Shown here: positions 8,945 to 17,790 of the stretch, piece after piece
Layout: every line of letters starts with the position of its first letter
Position numbering within the stretch: the stretch's first letter is position 1
Origin: RGIG8745 sp045576655
GTDB lineage: Bacteria > Bacteroidota > Bacteroidia > Bacteroidales > Bacteroidaceae
DNA length: 64,000 nucleotides
Direction of reading: 5' to 3'
Assembly: GCA_045576655.1 (NCBI GenBank)
Contig: JAZNGW010000004.1
Coordinates: forward strand, 62,001-126,000
Notes under the pieces: generated by a model
Seen by the model: only the letters and a program-made list of their open reading frames with translations
Told to the model about the DNA's origin: nothing
The model's database searches: none
Translations under genes and position numbers: made by a program

Positions 8945-10006
8945 TCATTTCAGTTCGATACTGGCGCACATGGGATAATGGTCGCTGGCATCAGTCGAAT
9001 AGTCCACATGGGCGTCGTGGACCTTCACCGCATCGCTCACCAGAATATGGTCGAGCCTGAAAAACATGCCATTGCGCCTGTAAGTGAATCCCAAACCATT
9101 ACCAGAACTGGCGAAAGCGTCTTTCAGATTTTCCGTCAACCGGTTATGGCTATAGGAAACAGGTGTTTCGTTGAAGTCGCCACACACGATGACATGGCGA
9201 CATTTCGGAGCGTTAGAGTCAAGAAAAGTCTTCACAGAGTCGACCTGCGCCCCCCTCGTCTTATTCGACCTCATCATCCTCCCAATCAGATTCTTGAGAT
9301 CGGAGTTGCCCTCCGCATTCTGAGGGTTAGTCAGCACGTCCTTGTACAAGGCCTTGTCGGCACGGCTCAGTTTGTACGATTCAAAATGATTATTAACAAG
9401 AAGCACCGTATCCTGCCCCACACGCAACTCATAGGCAAAGCTGCTGTTGCCCCACGAAGTGTACTTAATCCGTCTCTTGCTCAATATCGGATATTTAGAG
9501 AGACATGCCAAACCATTATCCATCACGGTATAAGGGTATTTATCCTGCCTTAGCTCTCCCCTGTTGACAGCCGCGCCAAACCCGCCTATCTCCTGCAAGC
9601 ACACAATGTCGGCATCGCTATTCAGAATCATTTCCAGTACGGGATTGTCTTCCCACGTGTGCCCGTCCGCAAACCCGAACATCCCCGCATTATAGGTCAT
9701 AATCTTAATGGCGCCGTCAGGAGCCTCGCCACAGAAATTCACAGGCAGATACGCCCTTGCCGTGCCGAAACACAGCAACAGGCCCAGAAGCGACAGCGAC
9801 GCATATTTCCACTTGAAAAACAGCCAGAAAAGAGCAAAAAGGATATTAGTGCACAAGAACACGGGAAACAGAAGTCCCAAAAGCGACCAGCGAGGATGAT
9901 ACTGCGGAGGCAAACAAGATGAATATACGCATGTCACCATTGCCACAACGCACAAGGCATTGACAACCAGGACAATCAGCTTTACGGTATTCGAGAAAAC
10001 AGACAT
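8945..10006 (-). CDS. Membrane-anchored endonuclease/exonuclease/phosphatase family protein
   Basis: About 353 residues. Three N-terminal hydrophobic helices (within residues 1-90) precede an EEP-fold domain with the expected metal and catalytic blocks: LQEIGGFG (Glu metal ligand), VCGDFNETP, LDHILVSD and the final ASDHYPMC. The fold cleaves phosphodiesters in DNA, RNA, lipids or inositol phosphates; the membrane anchor is typical of Bacteroidota members whose substrate is not known. The longest frame begins at 10054, but that would overlap the end of the rhomboid gene by 41 bases; the ATG at 10006 (MSVFSNTVKLIV), 7 bases after the rhomboid stop, is the better start and suggests cotranscription with it. 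Confidence 0.8.
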   Translation of the reverse strand: MSVFSNTVKLIVLVVNALCVVAMVTCVYSSCLPPQYHPRWSLLGLLFPVFLCTNILFALFWLFFKWKYASLSLLGLLLCFGTARAYLPVNFCGEAPDGAIKIMTYNAGMFGFADGHTWEDNPVLEMILNSDADIVCLQEIGGFGAAVNRGELRQDKYPYTVMDNGLACLSKYPILSKRRIKYTSWGNSSFAYELRVGQDTVLLVNNHFESYKLSRADKALYKDVLTNPQNAEGNSDLKNLIGRMMRSNKTRGAQVDSVKTFLDSNAPKCRHVIVCGDFNETPVSYSHNRLTENLKDAFASSGNGLGFTYRRNGMFFRLDHILVSDAVKVHDAHVDYSTDASDHYPMCASIELK

Positions 10007-10013
10007 AGCCAAA

Positions 10014-10931
10014 TCACTTATTGCTCGCCTTGAAAAGCGTGTTCTTCTCCTCATCGGTAAGGCAAGAATAGCCGTTCTTCCTTATCTTGTCAAGAATACG
10101 GTCAATCTCCTCGTTGTCACGCTTCTTCTGCTCGTTATAAGCATAGTCATCGGCGCGGCCACCTCCAAAGTGCGCAGTCATCTTCGGTTTCTTTTTCTTC
10201 TTGCCGCCAAACATCCGCCCAAGTTTTGAGAACAGACCACTGTCCTCCCCCTTGTCATAAGCCGACTCGTAAGAGAAAGAATCGCCCGACGGCGAAGACC
10301 AATACCCACCTTTGTAGCGCTGACGACTCACAGCATTACGCCAATAAAGAATCAGAAGGAGACCAAACAACATACCGCCTAAATGAGCAAAATGGGCCAC
10401 TCCGTCGCTTGAGCCAAATCCCTGGAAAATCTCCAGCAACGCATAAAGCATTACAAAATACTTCGCTTTGATCGGAAACGGAATAGGTATGATAAACAAT
10501 CGCTCATTAGGGAAAGTCATACCAAACGCGAGCAATATACCATAAACTGCCCCAGACGCGCCTATAGTCATCGAATAAGGAGAGATAAGGCTGAAAAGTT
10601 GCCCCAGTTCCTGAATCACACCCGCTCCGACTCCACATATAAAATAATATATAAGGAATCGCTTAGTGCCCCAAGCCTGCTCCATGACGCGGCCGAACAT
10701 CCACAAGGCAAACATATTAAAGAAGAGATGGCCCAACCCCGCATGCATAAACATATAAGTAAATATCTGGTACGGCGCAAAGTTCGGACTGCCGAAATAG
10801 TACAGTCCGCAAACCGCATTAAGCCACGGCTCTGAACCATTAACATATTGCACCTGAGGCAACACAAGCCCAAGCACATAGCAAACCACATTGACAAGGA
10901 GCAGATATTTAACTGCAGGAGGCATTTTCAT
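10014..10931 (-). CDS. Rhomboid family intramembrane serine protease
   Basis: This 305-residue protein has the six-helix rhomboid core. The catalytic serine is in GASGAVYG (Ser126) on helix 4 and the catalytic histidine in HFAHLGGM (His183) on helix 6; the HAGLGHLFFNM motif of helix 2 (about residues 63-73) is also present. Rhomboids cut membrane proteins within or next to their transmembrane segments. After the core there is a cytoplasmic tail of about 100 charged residues with a Lys-rich run and a 'DNEEIDRILDKIRKNGYSCL' stretch, common in Bacteroidota rhomboids. Two related rhomboid genes often sit side by side in this group; here only one is present, followed by the endonuclease gene. Confidence 0.93.
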   Translation of the reverse strand: MKMPPAVKYLLLVNVVCYVLGLVLPQVQYVNGSEPWLNAVCGLYYFGSPNFAPYQIFTYMFMHAGLGHLFFNMFALWMFGRVMEQAWGTKRFLIYYFICGVGAGVIQELGQLFSLISPYSMTIGASGAVYGILLAFGMTFPNERLFIIPIPFPIKAKYFVMLYALLEIFQGFGSSDGVAHFAHLGGMLFGLLLILYWRNAVSRQRYKGGYWSSPSGDSFSYESAYDKGEDSGLFSKLGRMFGGKKKKKPKMTAHFGGGRADDYAYNEQKKRDNEEIDRILDKIRKNGYSCLTDEEKNTLFKASNK

Positions 10932-11082
10932 ACACTTTCTTATTTATAAATCAAACACAACAGACTTAGCCCTGTTCATACTTATAAGGTACAAAATTAA
11001 GTCTTTTATTCCATTTGATATTAAAAACAGGCGCAAATAGTACCTTATTTCGCTTTTTTGTTGATTTTTTAAACTTTTTTGT

Positions 11083-11112
11083 TTGCACATTGCAAAAAAG
11101 CATCTATATTTG
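11083..11112 (+). promoter_or_regulatory. Promoter TTG-N19-TATATTTG for HU
   Basis: TTG (11083-11085), 19 bases, TATATTTG (11105-11112). This is a perfect Bacteroidota promoter and gives an AT-rich leader of about 105 bases before the HU start codon. Confidence 0.8.
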
Positions 11113-11225
11113 TGGCAATATAGTTGAACCTTAATACTATAACGTCAAACGACACAACAACACACGAATTTACCGTAGAATAACTTTTGTATTAATACCT
11201 ATACTAATTTTTAAACTGATTAATC

Positions 11226-11498
11226 ATGAACAAAAATGAATTCGTAAGCTCAGTAGCAGCAAAGGCTGGTTTGAGCAAAGCTGACGCAAAGAAGGCTATC
11301 GACGCTTTCTGCGAAACAGTATCTGAAGTTTTGAAGGCAGGTGACAAGATTACTCTCGTTGGTTTCGGAACATTCTCTGTAGCTGAAAGAGGAGAGCGTC
11401 AGGGCATCAACCCTGCTACTCAGCAGCCAATCACTATCGCTGCTAAGAAGAGCGCTAAATTCAAGGGTGGCAAGGAGCTTACAGACGCTCTTAACTAA
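11226..11498 (+). CDS. hup: DNA-binding protein HU
   Basis: Ninety residues, the standard HU length. It starts MNKNEFVSSVAAKAGLSKAD, has the helical body with KKAIDAFCETVSEVLK, then GDKITLVGFGTFSVAERGER and the DNA-contacting arm RQGINPATQQPITIAAKK, where the conserved Arg-x-Gly-x-Asn-Pro of the IHF/HU family is intact. HU bends and compacts DNA. The strong promoter, codon choice and its own terminator fit an abundant protein. Bacteroidota carry several HU paralogues, so the exact paralogue cannot be named from sequence alone. Confidence 0.97.
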   Translation: MNKNEFVSSVAAKAGLSKADAKKAIDAFCETVSEVLKAGDKITLVGFGTFSVAERGERQGINPATQQPITIAAKKSAKFKGGKELTDALN

Positions 11499-11518
11499 TC
11501 AAGAATATAAGCAAAAAA

Positions 11519-11551
11519 TAAAAGGTGGGCGATGCCCACCTTTTATTTTTA
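11519..11551. terminator. Bidirectional terminator between hup and exonuclease III
   Basis: AAAAGGTGGGC-GAT-GCCCACCTTTT is a perfect 11-bp stem, flanked by A-rich sequence on the left and TATTTTTAT on the right, so it can serve both convergent genes. Confidence 0.85.
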
Positions 11552-11598
11552 TCTATAGTCCAAAACCTTTCACATCACAGCGATGCGAAAATCTTCCG

Positions 11599-12354
11599 CT
11601 AAACATTTATAACAAGCTCCACAGGACAGTGGTCAGAGCCCATCACCGCGAAATGGATCTTAGCACCCTCAAGCAAACCATTCATCCGTTCAGAACAAAC
11701 GAAATAGTCTATACGCCAACCTGCATTCTTTTCCCGCGCCTTAAACCGATACGACCACCAAGAATAGGCCTCTGCAAGATCAGGATAAAAATAGCGGAAA
11801 GTATCTGTAAAGCCATTAGCAAGAAGAATAGAAAACTTTTCACGCTCCTCATCTGTGAATCCCGCATTCTTACGGTTCGACTTCGGATTCTTCAAGTCTA
11901 TCTCCTTGTGCGCCACATTAAGATCGCCACAAACAATTACGGGCTTCTTCTCATCCAGGCCCTTCAGGTAAGCGCGGAAGTCATCCTCCCACCTCATACG
12001 ATAGTCCAACCTTTTCAGCCCATCCTGGGAATTAGGCACGTATGCCGTAACCAAATAAAAATCCCGCATCTCAAGCGTAATGACGCGGCCCTCATGGTCA
12101 TGTTCGTCTACGCCTATGCCGTAACTCACACTCAACGGTTCGTGCTTGGTAAAAATGGCAGTGCCCGAATAACCCTTCTTCTCGGCGTAGTTCCAATACG
12201 AGCTATAGCCAGGAAACTCCAGATCCAGCTGTCCCTCCTGCATTTTTGTTTCCTGCAAGCAGAAGAAATCAGCGTCGAGTTCAGCAAACGCCTCGCGGAA
12301 CCCCTTCTCGCAACAGGCGCGAATGCCGTTGACATTCCAAGATATGAATTTCAT
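11599..12354 (-). CDS. xth: Exodeoxyribonuclease III / AP endonuclease
   Basis: The 251 residues carry all EEP motifs of the ExoIII branch: FISWNVNGIRA at residues 3-13, FCLQETKM (Glu metal ligand), GRVITLE, VTAYVPNSQ, VCGDLNVAHKEIDL (Asp/Asn pair), WRIDYFVCS and GSDHCPVEL at the end with the catalytic Asp-His. The enzyme nicks DNA at abasic sites and removes 3' blocks in base excision repair. It is soluble, with no signal peptide or anchor, which separates it from the membrane EEP protein at 8945. The gene is convergent with hup and shares its terminator. Confidence 0.95.
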   Translation of the reverse strand: MKFISWNVNGIRACCEKGFREAFAELDADFFCLQETKMQEGQLDLEFPGYSSYWNYAEKKGYSGTAIFTKHEPLSVSYGIGVDEHDHEGRVITLEMRDFYLVTAYVPNSQDGLKRLDYRMRWEDDFRAYLKGLDEKKPVIVCGDLNVAHKEIDLKNPKSNRKNAGFTDEEREKFSILLANGFTDTFRYFYPDLAEAYSWWSYRFKAREKNAGWRIDYFVCSERMNGLLEGAKIHFAVMGSDHCPVELVINV

Positions 12355-12377
12355 AATCCTTTATTGAGTTTATTCAT

Positions 12378-12425
12378 AAAAAATTAAGGTCCCCAAGGTC
12401 GATAGAGACCCTAAAAACCTTAATG
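12378..12425 (-). terminator. Probable terminator after the CoA-transferase gene
   Basis: On the minus strand, TTAAGGT pairs with ACCTTAA and an inner GGTC pairs with GACC, followed by TTTTTTATG. It lies 20 bases beyond the stop codon. Confidence 0.5.
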
Positions 12426-12444
12426 GACCAATGTATCAACGCTA

Positions 12445-13944
12445 TTATTTAACGTATTCGGCAAAATTAGTATTAATCATATTGCCCTCGCGCAAGAATG
12501 TGTCGTGCATTGCGAATGCAGCGGAAAGCTTGTGGCAAGTCTGTCCCTTATCTGCAATCTTGAGATAATCCCAAAGAAGCTGCTTGTAGTCAGGATGAGC
12601 ACAATTTTCGATAATAAGCTGCGCACGCTGTGCTGGAGACTTTCCTCGGAGGTCAGCCACACCCTGCTCTGTGATAACCACGTTCACGTCATGCTCAGTA
12701 TGATCAAGGTGACTGCAGAACGGAACAATCGAACTGATGCAACCACCCTTAGCCACAGATGGACAAGTAAAGATAGAAAGGAACGCGTTGCGCTCGAAGT
12801 CGCCTGAACCGCCGATACCATTCATCATCTTAGTGCCGCAGATATGAGTAGAGTTCACATTTCCGTAGAGGTCAACCTCGATGGCAGTATTGATAGCGAT
12901 AACACCGAGCTTACGGATAATCTCAGGATTGTTAGATATTTCAGAAGGGCGGAGCACAAGGCGGTCCTTAAACTGATCAATATCATCATAAATGCCCTTA
13001 AGAACCTCGTTTGTCACTGTGAGCGAGCAAGTACTTGCACTCTTCACGCGTCCCTGACGCATAAGTTCCACCACCGCATCCTGAAGCACCTCTGTATACA
13101 CGTTGAATGCAGGCACAGCTGGATTGCTGCCGAGAGCTCCGAGGATGGCATTGGCAGTAGAGCCCACACCGCTCTGGAGCGGAAGGAACGAGGCAGGGAT
13201 GATGCCACGCTTCATGTCGGCCATGAGGAAGTCGGCCACGTTCTGACCAATCTGCTCTGTCACAGGATCAGAATCCTTAAACGCACGCGCCTCATCCGGG
13301 ATGTCACACTCTACGACACCCACAATCTTCTTAGGGTCAACCTGCACGTAAGTTGTACCGATGCGGTCGCTTGGTTTGCTGATTTCAATTGCCGCACGTG
13401 AAGGCGGGTCAAGCGGTTCATAAACGTCGTGGATACCTATTGAACGGTCGCTATGGAAGGCGTTGAGTTCAACTATCACACCTTTCTTTGCAAGACGTGC
13501 CACTGTAGGCGAGATACCGCCTGCCGCAGTGAGGTAGATCTTACCGTCGTCAGTCACCGCACAAGCCTCAATGATAGCCCAGTCCACATCTCCGAGGAAT
13601 CCGTAGCGGATTTCCTGTGCCATCTGGCTCAAATGAATATCATTATACGCAATGAGTCCTGCATTTACACGCTTACGAAAATCCGCGTTAGTCGTATAAG
13701 GGGCACGATAACGGATCGCGTTTTCGATCGAAAGAACTCCGTCACAAGAATTTCCAGTTGACGCACCTGTCAAAATTCCCACTTGGAAAGGTCTTCCAGC
13801 CTCATGCTCTGCATGAGCCACCTTTGCGAGTTCGGCCGTCACAGCCTTAGGTGTACCGGCTGGAGTAAATCCGCTAAGTCCGAGATTGTCCCCGTCCTTA
13901 ATCAATGCAGCAGCTTCTGCCGCTGTAAGTCTTGCTAATGCCAT
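12445..13944 (-). CDS. Acetyl-CoA hydrolase/transferase family protein, probable succinate:acetate CoA-transferase
   Basis: The 499 residues match the Cat1-like class I CoA-transferases, which pass CoA between acetyl- and succinyl-groups through a glutamyl-CoA thioester. Visible family features are GLSGFTPAGTPKAV near residue 22, GASTGNSCDGVL, the oxyanion-loop sequence SGVGSTANAILGAL, FNVYTEVLQDAVVEL (likely catalytic Glu near 285) and GIGGSGDFERNAFLSIF. In succinate- and acetate-forming Bacteroidales such an enzyme links acetate release to succinyl-CoA formation, also feeding the methylmalonyl-CoA route; that role is inferred. The exact acyl specificity (succinate, propionate or butyrate) cannot be read from motifs. 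A -7 box lies at 13980 and a terminator follows the gene. Confidence 0.88.
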   Translation of the reverse strand: MALARLTAAEAAALIKDGDNLGLSGFTPAGTPKAVTAELAKVAHAEHEAGRPFQVGILTGASTGNSCDGVLSIENAIRYRAPYTTNADFRKRVNAGLIAYNDIHLSQMAQEIRYGFLGDVDWAIIEACAVTDDGKIYLTAAGGISPTVARLAKKGVIVELNAFHSDRSIGIHDVYEPLDPPSRAAIEISKPSDRIGTTYVQVDPKKIVGVVECDIPDEARAFKDSDPVTEQIGQNVADFLMADMKRGIIPASFLPLQSGVGSTANAILGALGSNPAVPAFNVYTEVLQDAVVELMRQGRVKSASTCSLTVTNEVLKGIYDDIDQFKDRLVLRPSEISNNPEIIRKLGVIAINTAIEVDLYGNVNSTHICGTKMMNGIGGSGDFERNAFLSIFTCPSVAKGGCISSIVPFCSHLDHTEHDVNVVITEQGVADLRGKSPAQRAQLIIENCAHPDYKQLLWDYLKIADKGQTCHKLSAAFAMHDTFLREGNMINTNFAEYVK

Positions 13945-13979
13945 GTCTATATAATATATTAATTAATAGTATTCCTCTG

Positions 13980-13987
13980 CAAATTTA
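13980..13987 (-). promoter_or_regulatory. -7 box (TAAATTTG) of the CoA-transferase gene
   Basis: Exact TAnnTTTG match 36 bases before the start codon; the -33 element is not recognisable. Confidence 0.45.
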
Positions 13988-14088
13988 GCGTTTTTGTTTT
14001 ATTAAACCTCACTTACCTCATTTTTTGCAAGGGTGGGAGACTAAATTTGGAACTATCAGAAAGATTTGCCGGACAATTCCGGTAATCA

Positions 14089-16032
14089 TCAACGTAAAAG
14101 CACTTGCTTCGATCTCCCCTGCGCATCACGCACAATAACAAGGCCTTTCCGTGGAGACTTCAACTTGATACCGTCGACCGAGAAGTACTCGCAACGTCCG
14201 TCGTTATCCTGCTGTATCGAATTCAAGGAGTTAACGCTCTCGTCTTCCACTATCTGGCTGAAATACTTCCATCCTTTAGCCTCAGCATATGCGGCAGCAC
14301 TGCCTACAGGCACATAAAGCGTGCTATTATAGTTGAATGCCGCTGTACTGCTACAGGTTGGCGGCGTCGTACTATGCACTGTAACTTTTATCAAATTCTC
14401 GTTACCACCAAACGCATAGTCTCCGATGCTTCTCACATGCGCGGGTATTACTATTTCGCTTATATTCTTGAACCCATAGAACACTCCGTTCTGCACTTCA
14501 TATATGTCAGACGGCACTACCAACGTTCCCAGCAGTTCCTTACCGTCTATTACCATATCGCAATTCGCAGGCAATGTAGAGCGCCTGTTCCAATCATTCC
14601 CGAATTTGATTTTCATCCATGCCGAAAGAGACGGGGTATGTATTGTGATGTTGTTTGAAACACTATTGGCAAATACGGGGGTACCGATAAACTCAATATT
14701 CTCCGACAAATACAGAGTTTGTATGTTATCGCACCCCTCAAAAGCATTGTCTTTTATCCTATAACAAGAAGACGGAAAAGTGACAGACCTTATGCCATCG
14801 CAATTACTGAAACTTGAATATACTGACCCCACGCCTTCTGGAATCACAAGATCAACGATTTCCTCTCCGTTCAAAAAGAGATGCTGACACCCGCTAATCG
14901 GATTGTAGTAGTCTGTATTTAACATCCAAGAAAGCAAATCGCCTCGCAAATACAGATTCTCCACAGGTAAGAACGTGAAACAAGAAAGTATTTCGTTTGG
15001 AGTGTTTGTATTAACAGAAATATACTCCAAACCATTACATTTATAAAATGCATTACTACCGACACCAGCAACATTGTCTGGAAGTGTTATTCCTTTAATT
15101 TTACCTCCATAAGAAAATGCGGCTTTTCCTATCTTTATGTTTTCAGGAAAGATTAGCTCTGCACTGATATTAGAACAACTATAGAATGCCGAATCGCCTA
15201 TTTCCTTGATTGTGCTTGGGAGAGTTAAAGACGTTAATTGCCTAACATTCTCAAAAGCATGGTCATTAATTTTCTCTTCACCTTCAGGTATGACCAGATC
15301 CGTGATGTATTCGCCACCGATATTCAACTTACCGTAATTCACCCCGTTCGAATATTTGAACTGGATATTGCACCACTGCAGCAAACTTGGCACATAAATA
15401 GTCTCAAGGAAAGAGCAGTCGTTGAAACTGCTGTTAATTTGCGTCACAGACTTGCCAAGAGTCAATGTCTTCATCCAAAAATCGCGAACATAAGCACCCG
15501 CAGCAAAAGCATTTTCTCCAACAACACTGATATCGTCGCCCACGACCATGTCAAACTTAGTTTCTATTGACGTCGAGCCCTGTCGAACATAACGACAGAA
15601 ATTATCCAGAATGTTCTGGTTGTTAATGCGGTAGGTCTCAATATACTTGTTGTGCGGGAAATTATACCCCGAAAGACTATCAACTCCGCTACCTACATAA
15701 ATGTCGCGCAAAGCAGAAAAATCCCCGAAAGCCCCTGATTCAATAATTTCAACGCTGTTCGGAATCGATAGTTTAACCGTAGATTCGTTTGCAGGAAATG
15801 CCCCTACCGCAATTTTTCTCACAGTATACCTAACGTCATTATACATCACATACTCAGGTATGTCAAGAGTACCTGGTTTAGACATACACGACAGGATTGT
15901 TGCCTCCTTCTTGTCGGTTGACAACAAGCATCTGTAGTAGCCGATGGTCACCTCCATCGCTTGCGCCAAACAAGCGGAAATTGCGAATATTAACAGTAGT
16001 GCATACTTTTTAAATAAGACTTTGTCCCCCAT
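14089..16032 (-). CDS. Secreted BspA-type leucine-rich repeat protein
   Basis: A signal peptide (MGDKVLFKKYALLLIFAISA, ending at LAQA near residue 25) is followed by a long row of LRR_5/BspA-like repeats of about 23 residues with the pattern 'sItiPsSVtsIGdyAF.gC..L': examples are LSIPNSVEIIESGAFGDFSA, LTLPSTIKEIGDSAFYSCSN and IVIPAHVRSIGDYAFGGNEN. The C-terminus (CEYFSVDGIKLKSPRKGLVI) resembles the degenerate sorting-type tails of many secreted Prevotella proteins. BspA repeats bind host matrix or other bacteria in Tannerella and Treponema; that role here is only an inference. It follows argB by 52 bases and has no clear promoter of its own. Overall codon use is more AT-rich than its neighbours. 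Confidence 0.88.
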   Translation of the reverse strand: MGDKVLFKKYALLLIFAISACLAQAMEVTIGYYRCLLSTDKKEATILSCMSKPGTLDIPEYVMYNDVRYTVRKIAVGAFPANESTVKLSIPNSVEIIESGAFGDFSALRDIYVGSGVDSLSGYNFPHNKYIETYRINNQNILDNFCRYVRQGSTSIETKFDMVVGDDISVVGENAFAAGAYVRDFWMKTLTLGKSVTQINSSFNDCSFLETIYVPSLLQWCNIQFKYSNGVNYGKLNIGGEYITDLVIPEGEEKINDHAFENVRQLTSLTLPSTIKEIGDSAFYSCSNISAELIFPENIKIGKAAFSYGGKIKGITLPDNVAGVGSNAFYKCNGLEYISVNTNTPNEILSCFTFLPVENLYLRGDLLSWMLNTDYYNPISGCQHLFLNGEEIVDLVIPEGVGSVYSSFSNCDGIRSVTFPSSCYRIKDNAFEGCDNIQTLYLSENIEFIGTPVFANSVSNNITIHTPSLSAWMKIKFGNDWNRRSTLPANCDMVIDGKELLGTLVVPSDIYEVQNGVFYGFKNISEIVIPAHVRSIGDYAFGGNENLIKVTVHSTTPPTCSSTAAFNYNSTLYVPVGSAAAYAEAKGWKYFSQIVEDESVNSLNSIQQDNDGRCEYFSVDGIKLKSPRKGLVIVRDAQGRSKQVLLR

Positions 16033-16084
16033 ATTTCTGAATGTTATGATTGTTTGTAATAATGCGTATAGTTTTCACTTCGTA

Positions 16085-16852
16085 CTACTCTATGCAAGTT
16101 CCGTGCTGACCGTCAATAGCGTCAGCCTTGGTGATAATGACGCGGCGCACTCCTGCACGGACTGCCGACAACGAATTTTCTATTTTTGGTATCATGCCAC
16201 CCTGAATCACGCCCTCTTCCACGAGACGTTTGAAATCCTCCTCCCCGATGTGCGGAATCACACTCTCGTCATCATTCTCATCGGCAAGCACACCCGCTTT
16301 CTCAAAACAATATATCAGAGTCACGTCGTAGTACGGAGCCAGCGCCTTAGCCGTTTCTCCAGCTATAGTATCAGCATTAGTATTGAGCATATTGCCCTGT
16401 CCGTCATGCGTAAGCGGCGCCATAACTGGCACAATGCCCTCGCTTATCAGCTTTGAAAGCATCAATCCGTCGCATTTATCCACATCGCCCACAAATCCGT
16501 AGTCAACATCTTTTACCGGACGCTTATGGGAGAGCATCACGTTCATGTCAGCGCCAGTAAGACCGAGCGCATTGATGCCCTGCGCCTGAAGCTTTGCTAC
16601 GATATTCTTGTTGACCAGTCCGCCATAGACCATAGTCACTACCTTAAGCGTTTCTATATCCGTAATGCGCCGTCCGCCCACCATCTGGCTTTCGATACCA
16701 AGTTGAGCAGCTATCTTAGTGGCAGAACGCCCGCCACCGTGAACAAGTACCTTTTTGCCTTCCACATTGGCAAAATCACCGAGCAACTGCGCCAGCGTGG
16801 CATCATCCTCAACAATTTTACCTCCTACCTTTATGACTGTAAGTTTTTCCAT
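16085..16852 (-). CDS. argB: Acetylglutamate (or succinylglutamate) kinase
   Basis: The 255 residues have the amino-acid-kinase fold: VIKVGGKIVEDD at the N-terminus, VLVHGGGRSATKIAAQLG (glycine-rich phosphate site, about residues 34-52), TLKVVTMVYGGLVNKNIVA and the second-half MLNTNADTIAGETAKALAPY nucleotide site, then GGMIPKIENSLSAVRAGVRR near the C-terminus. It phosphorylates N-acylglutamate, the second step of the acylated arginine route. Bacteroides relatives are known to use N-succinyl rather than N-acetyl intermediates, so either substrate is possible. It is the last gene of the dapB-lepB-wbqC-xerD-argB operon, 8 bases after xerD. An ArgE-like deacylase is encoded at 30494. Confidence 0.93.
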   Translation of the reverse strand: MEKLTVIKVGGKIVEDDATLAQLLGDFANVEGKKVLVHGGGRSATKIAAQLGIESQMVGGRRITDIETLKVVTMVYGGLVNKNIVAKLQAQGINALGLTGADMNVMLSHKRPVKDVDYGFVGDVDKCDGLMLSKLISEGIVPVMAPLTHDGQGNMLNTNADTIAGETAKALAPYYDVTLIYCFEKAGVLADENDDESVIPHIGEEDFKRLVEEGVIQGGMIPKIENSLSAVRAGVRRVIITKADAIDGQHGTCIE

Positions 16853-16860
16853 ATATATGT

Positions 16861-17790
16861 TTATTTATTATATTTCGCATAGCGCGGATGGTGATTGAGC
16901 AGTTCATCCCGCAAGCGCGAAGTGTCAATGTGCATATAAATTTCAGTTGTACCAATCGACTCATGCCCCAGCATAGCCTGTATCGCCCTAAGATTAGCAC
17001 CGCCTTCCAGAAGTGAGGTAGCAAAACTATGGCGGAATGTATGCGGGCTGACTGTTTTCTTTATTCCTGCCTGCATCACCAGTTCCTTTATTAGGTGAAA
17101 TACCATAATGCGCGACAGATTGCGCTTGCGCTTCTTGCTGACAAACACATAGTCTATGCAGTCGGGATGGACATCGTAAGTGTTACGGTCAAGAAAGTAG
17201 AGATTCAGTTCTTTGACAGCTTTGCCCGATATAGGCACAAGACGCTGTTTGGAGCCTTTCCCCTCAACCTTTATAAACCCTTCCTCAAGATAAAGATCGC
17301 TCATCTTCAAGTTGCAGAGTTCACTCACTCGCAGTCCGCAACTGAACAGCACTTCTACAATAGCCTTATTGCGCTGCCCCTCAGCCTGTGAAAGATCTAT
17401 CACACTTTCTATCGCATCAACCTCCTCTACAGAAAGGACATCAGGCAATTTTCTTGCCCGTTTCGGATACTCAAGCAGTTCCAGCGGATCGTGATCGATT
17501 AAGTCGGACAGCAACAGGAAGCGATAAAAGCTCCTCACCCCAGACAAAATGCGAGAAAGCGTCGTTGGATACACGCCCAAATCCATAATCACCGACGAGA
17601 AGTTGTGCATATCTTCCAGTTTCACCTCCTCCACTTTCAGCCCCTCACCCTCTATATAATCAAGAAAACGGTTCAGGTCTGCCATATATGCGTCACAGGT
17701 GTTGGTCGAATAATTCTTCTCCAACTTAAGATATTGTACATACCGCCTTAGCACCTGCCCCATTTCCATAAGACTAAACATCGCTTTCAA
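16861..17790 (-). CDS. xerD: Tyrosine recombinase XerD
   Basis: The 309-residue frame has the SAM-like N-terminal DNA-binding domain (LKLEKNYSTNTCDAYMADL) and the catalytic domain with all tyrosine-recombinase residues: Arg154 in CGLRVSELC, Lys178 near KGSK, His250 and Arg253 in SPHTFRHSFAT, His276 in LGHESIGTT and Tyr285 in EIYMHID. Length and closeness to housekeeping genes fit chromosome-dimer resolution at dif with XerC rather than a mobile integrase. The first ATG overlaps the wbqC end by 17 bases; later ATGs at 17781, 17769 and 17763 would shorten the N-terminus by 3-9 residues and are equally possible. No dif site was recognised in the window. Confidence 0.93.
   Translation of the reverse strand: MKAMFSLMEMGQVLRRYVQYLKLEKNYSTNTCDAYMADLNRFLDYIEGEGLKVEEVKLEDMHNFSSVIMDLGVYPTTLSRILSGVRSFYRFLLLSDLIDHDPLELLEYPKRARKLPDVLSVEEVDAIESVIDLSQAEGQRNKAIVEVLFSCGLRVSELCNLKMSDLYLEEGFIKVEGKGSKQRLVPISGKAVKELNLYFLDRNTYDVHPDCIDYVFVSKKRKRNLSRIMVFHLIKELVMQAGIKKTVSPHTFRHSFATSLLEGGANLRAIQAMLGHESIGTTEIYMHIDTSRLRDELLNHHPRYAKYNK

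Noticed and set aside
8978..9553. Plus-strand open frame of 191 codons opposite the endonuclease gene
   Set aside because: It lies entirely antisense to a gene with clear EEP motifs and has an unnatural composition.
11467..12387. Plus-strand open frame of 306 codons opposite exonuclease III
   Set aside because: It reads through the hup terminator and is antisense to a fully conserved ExoIII gene.
16861..17790. Tyrosine recombinase as marker of an integrated mobile element
   Set aside because: Length, motifs and position inside a housekeeping operon fit XerD; no attachment-site repeats or mobile cargo are seen.
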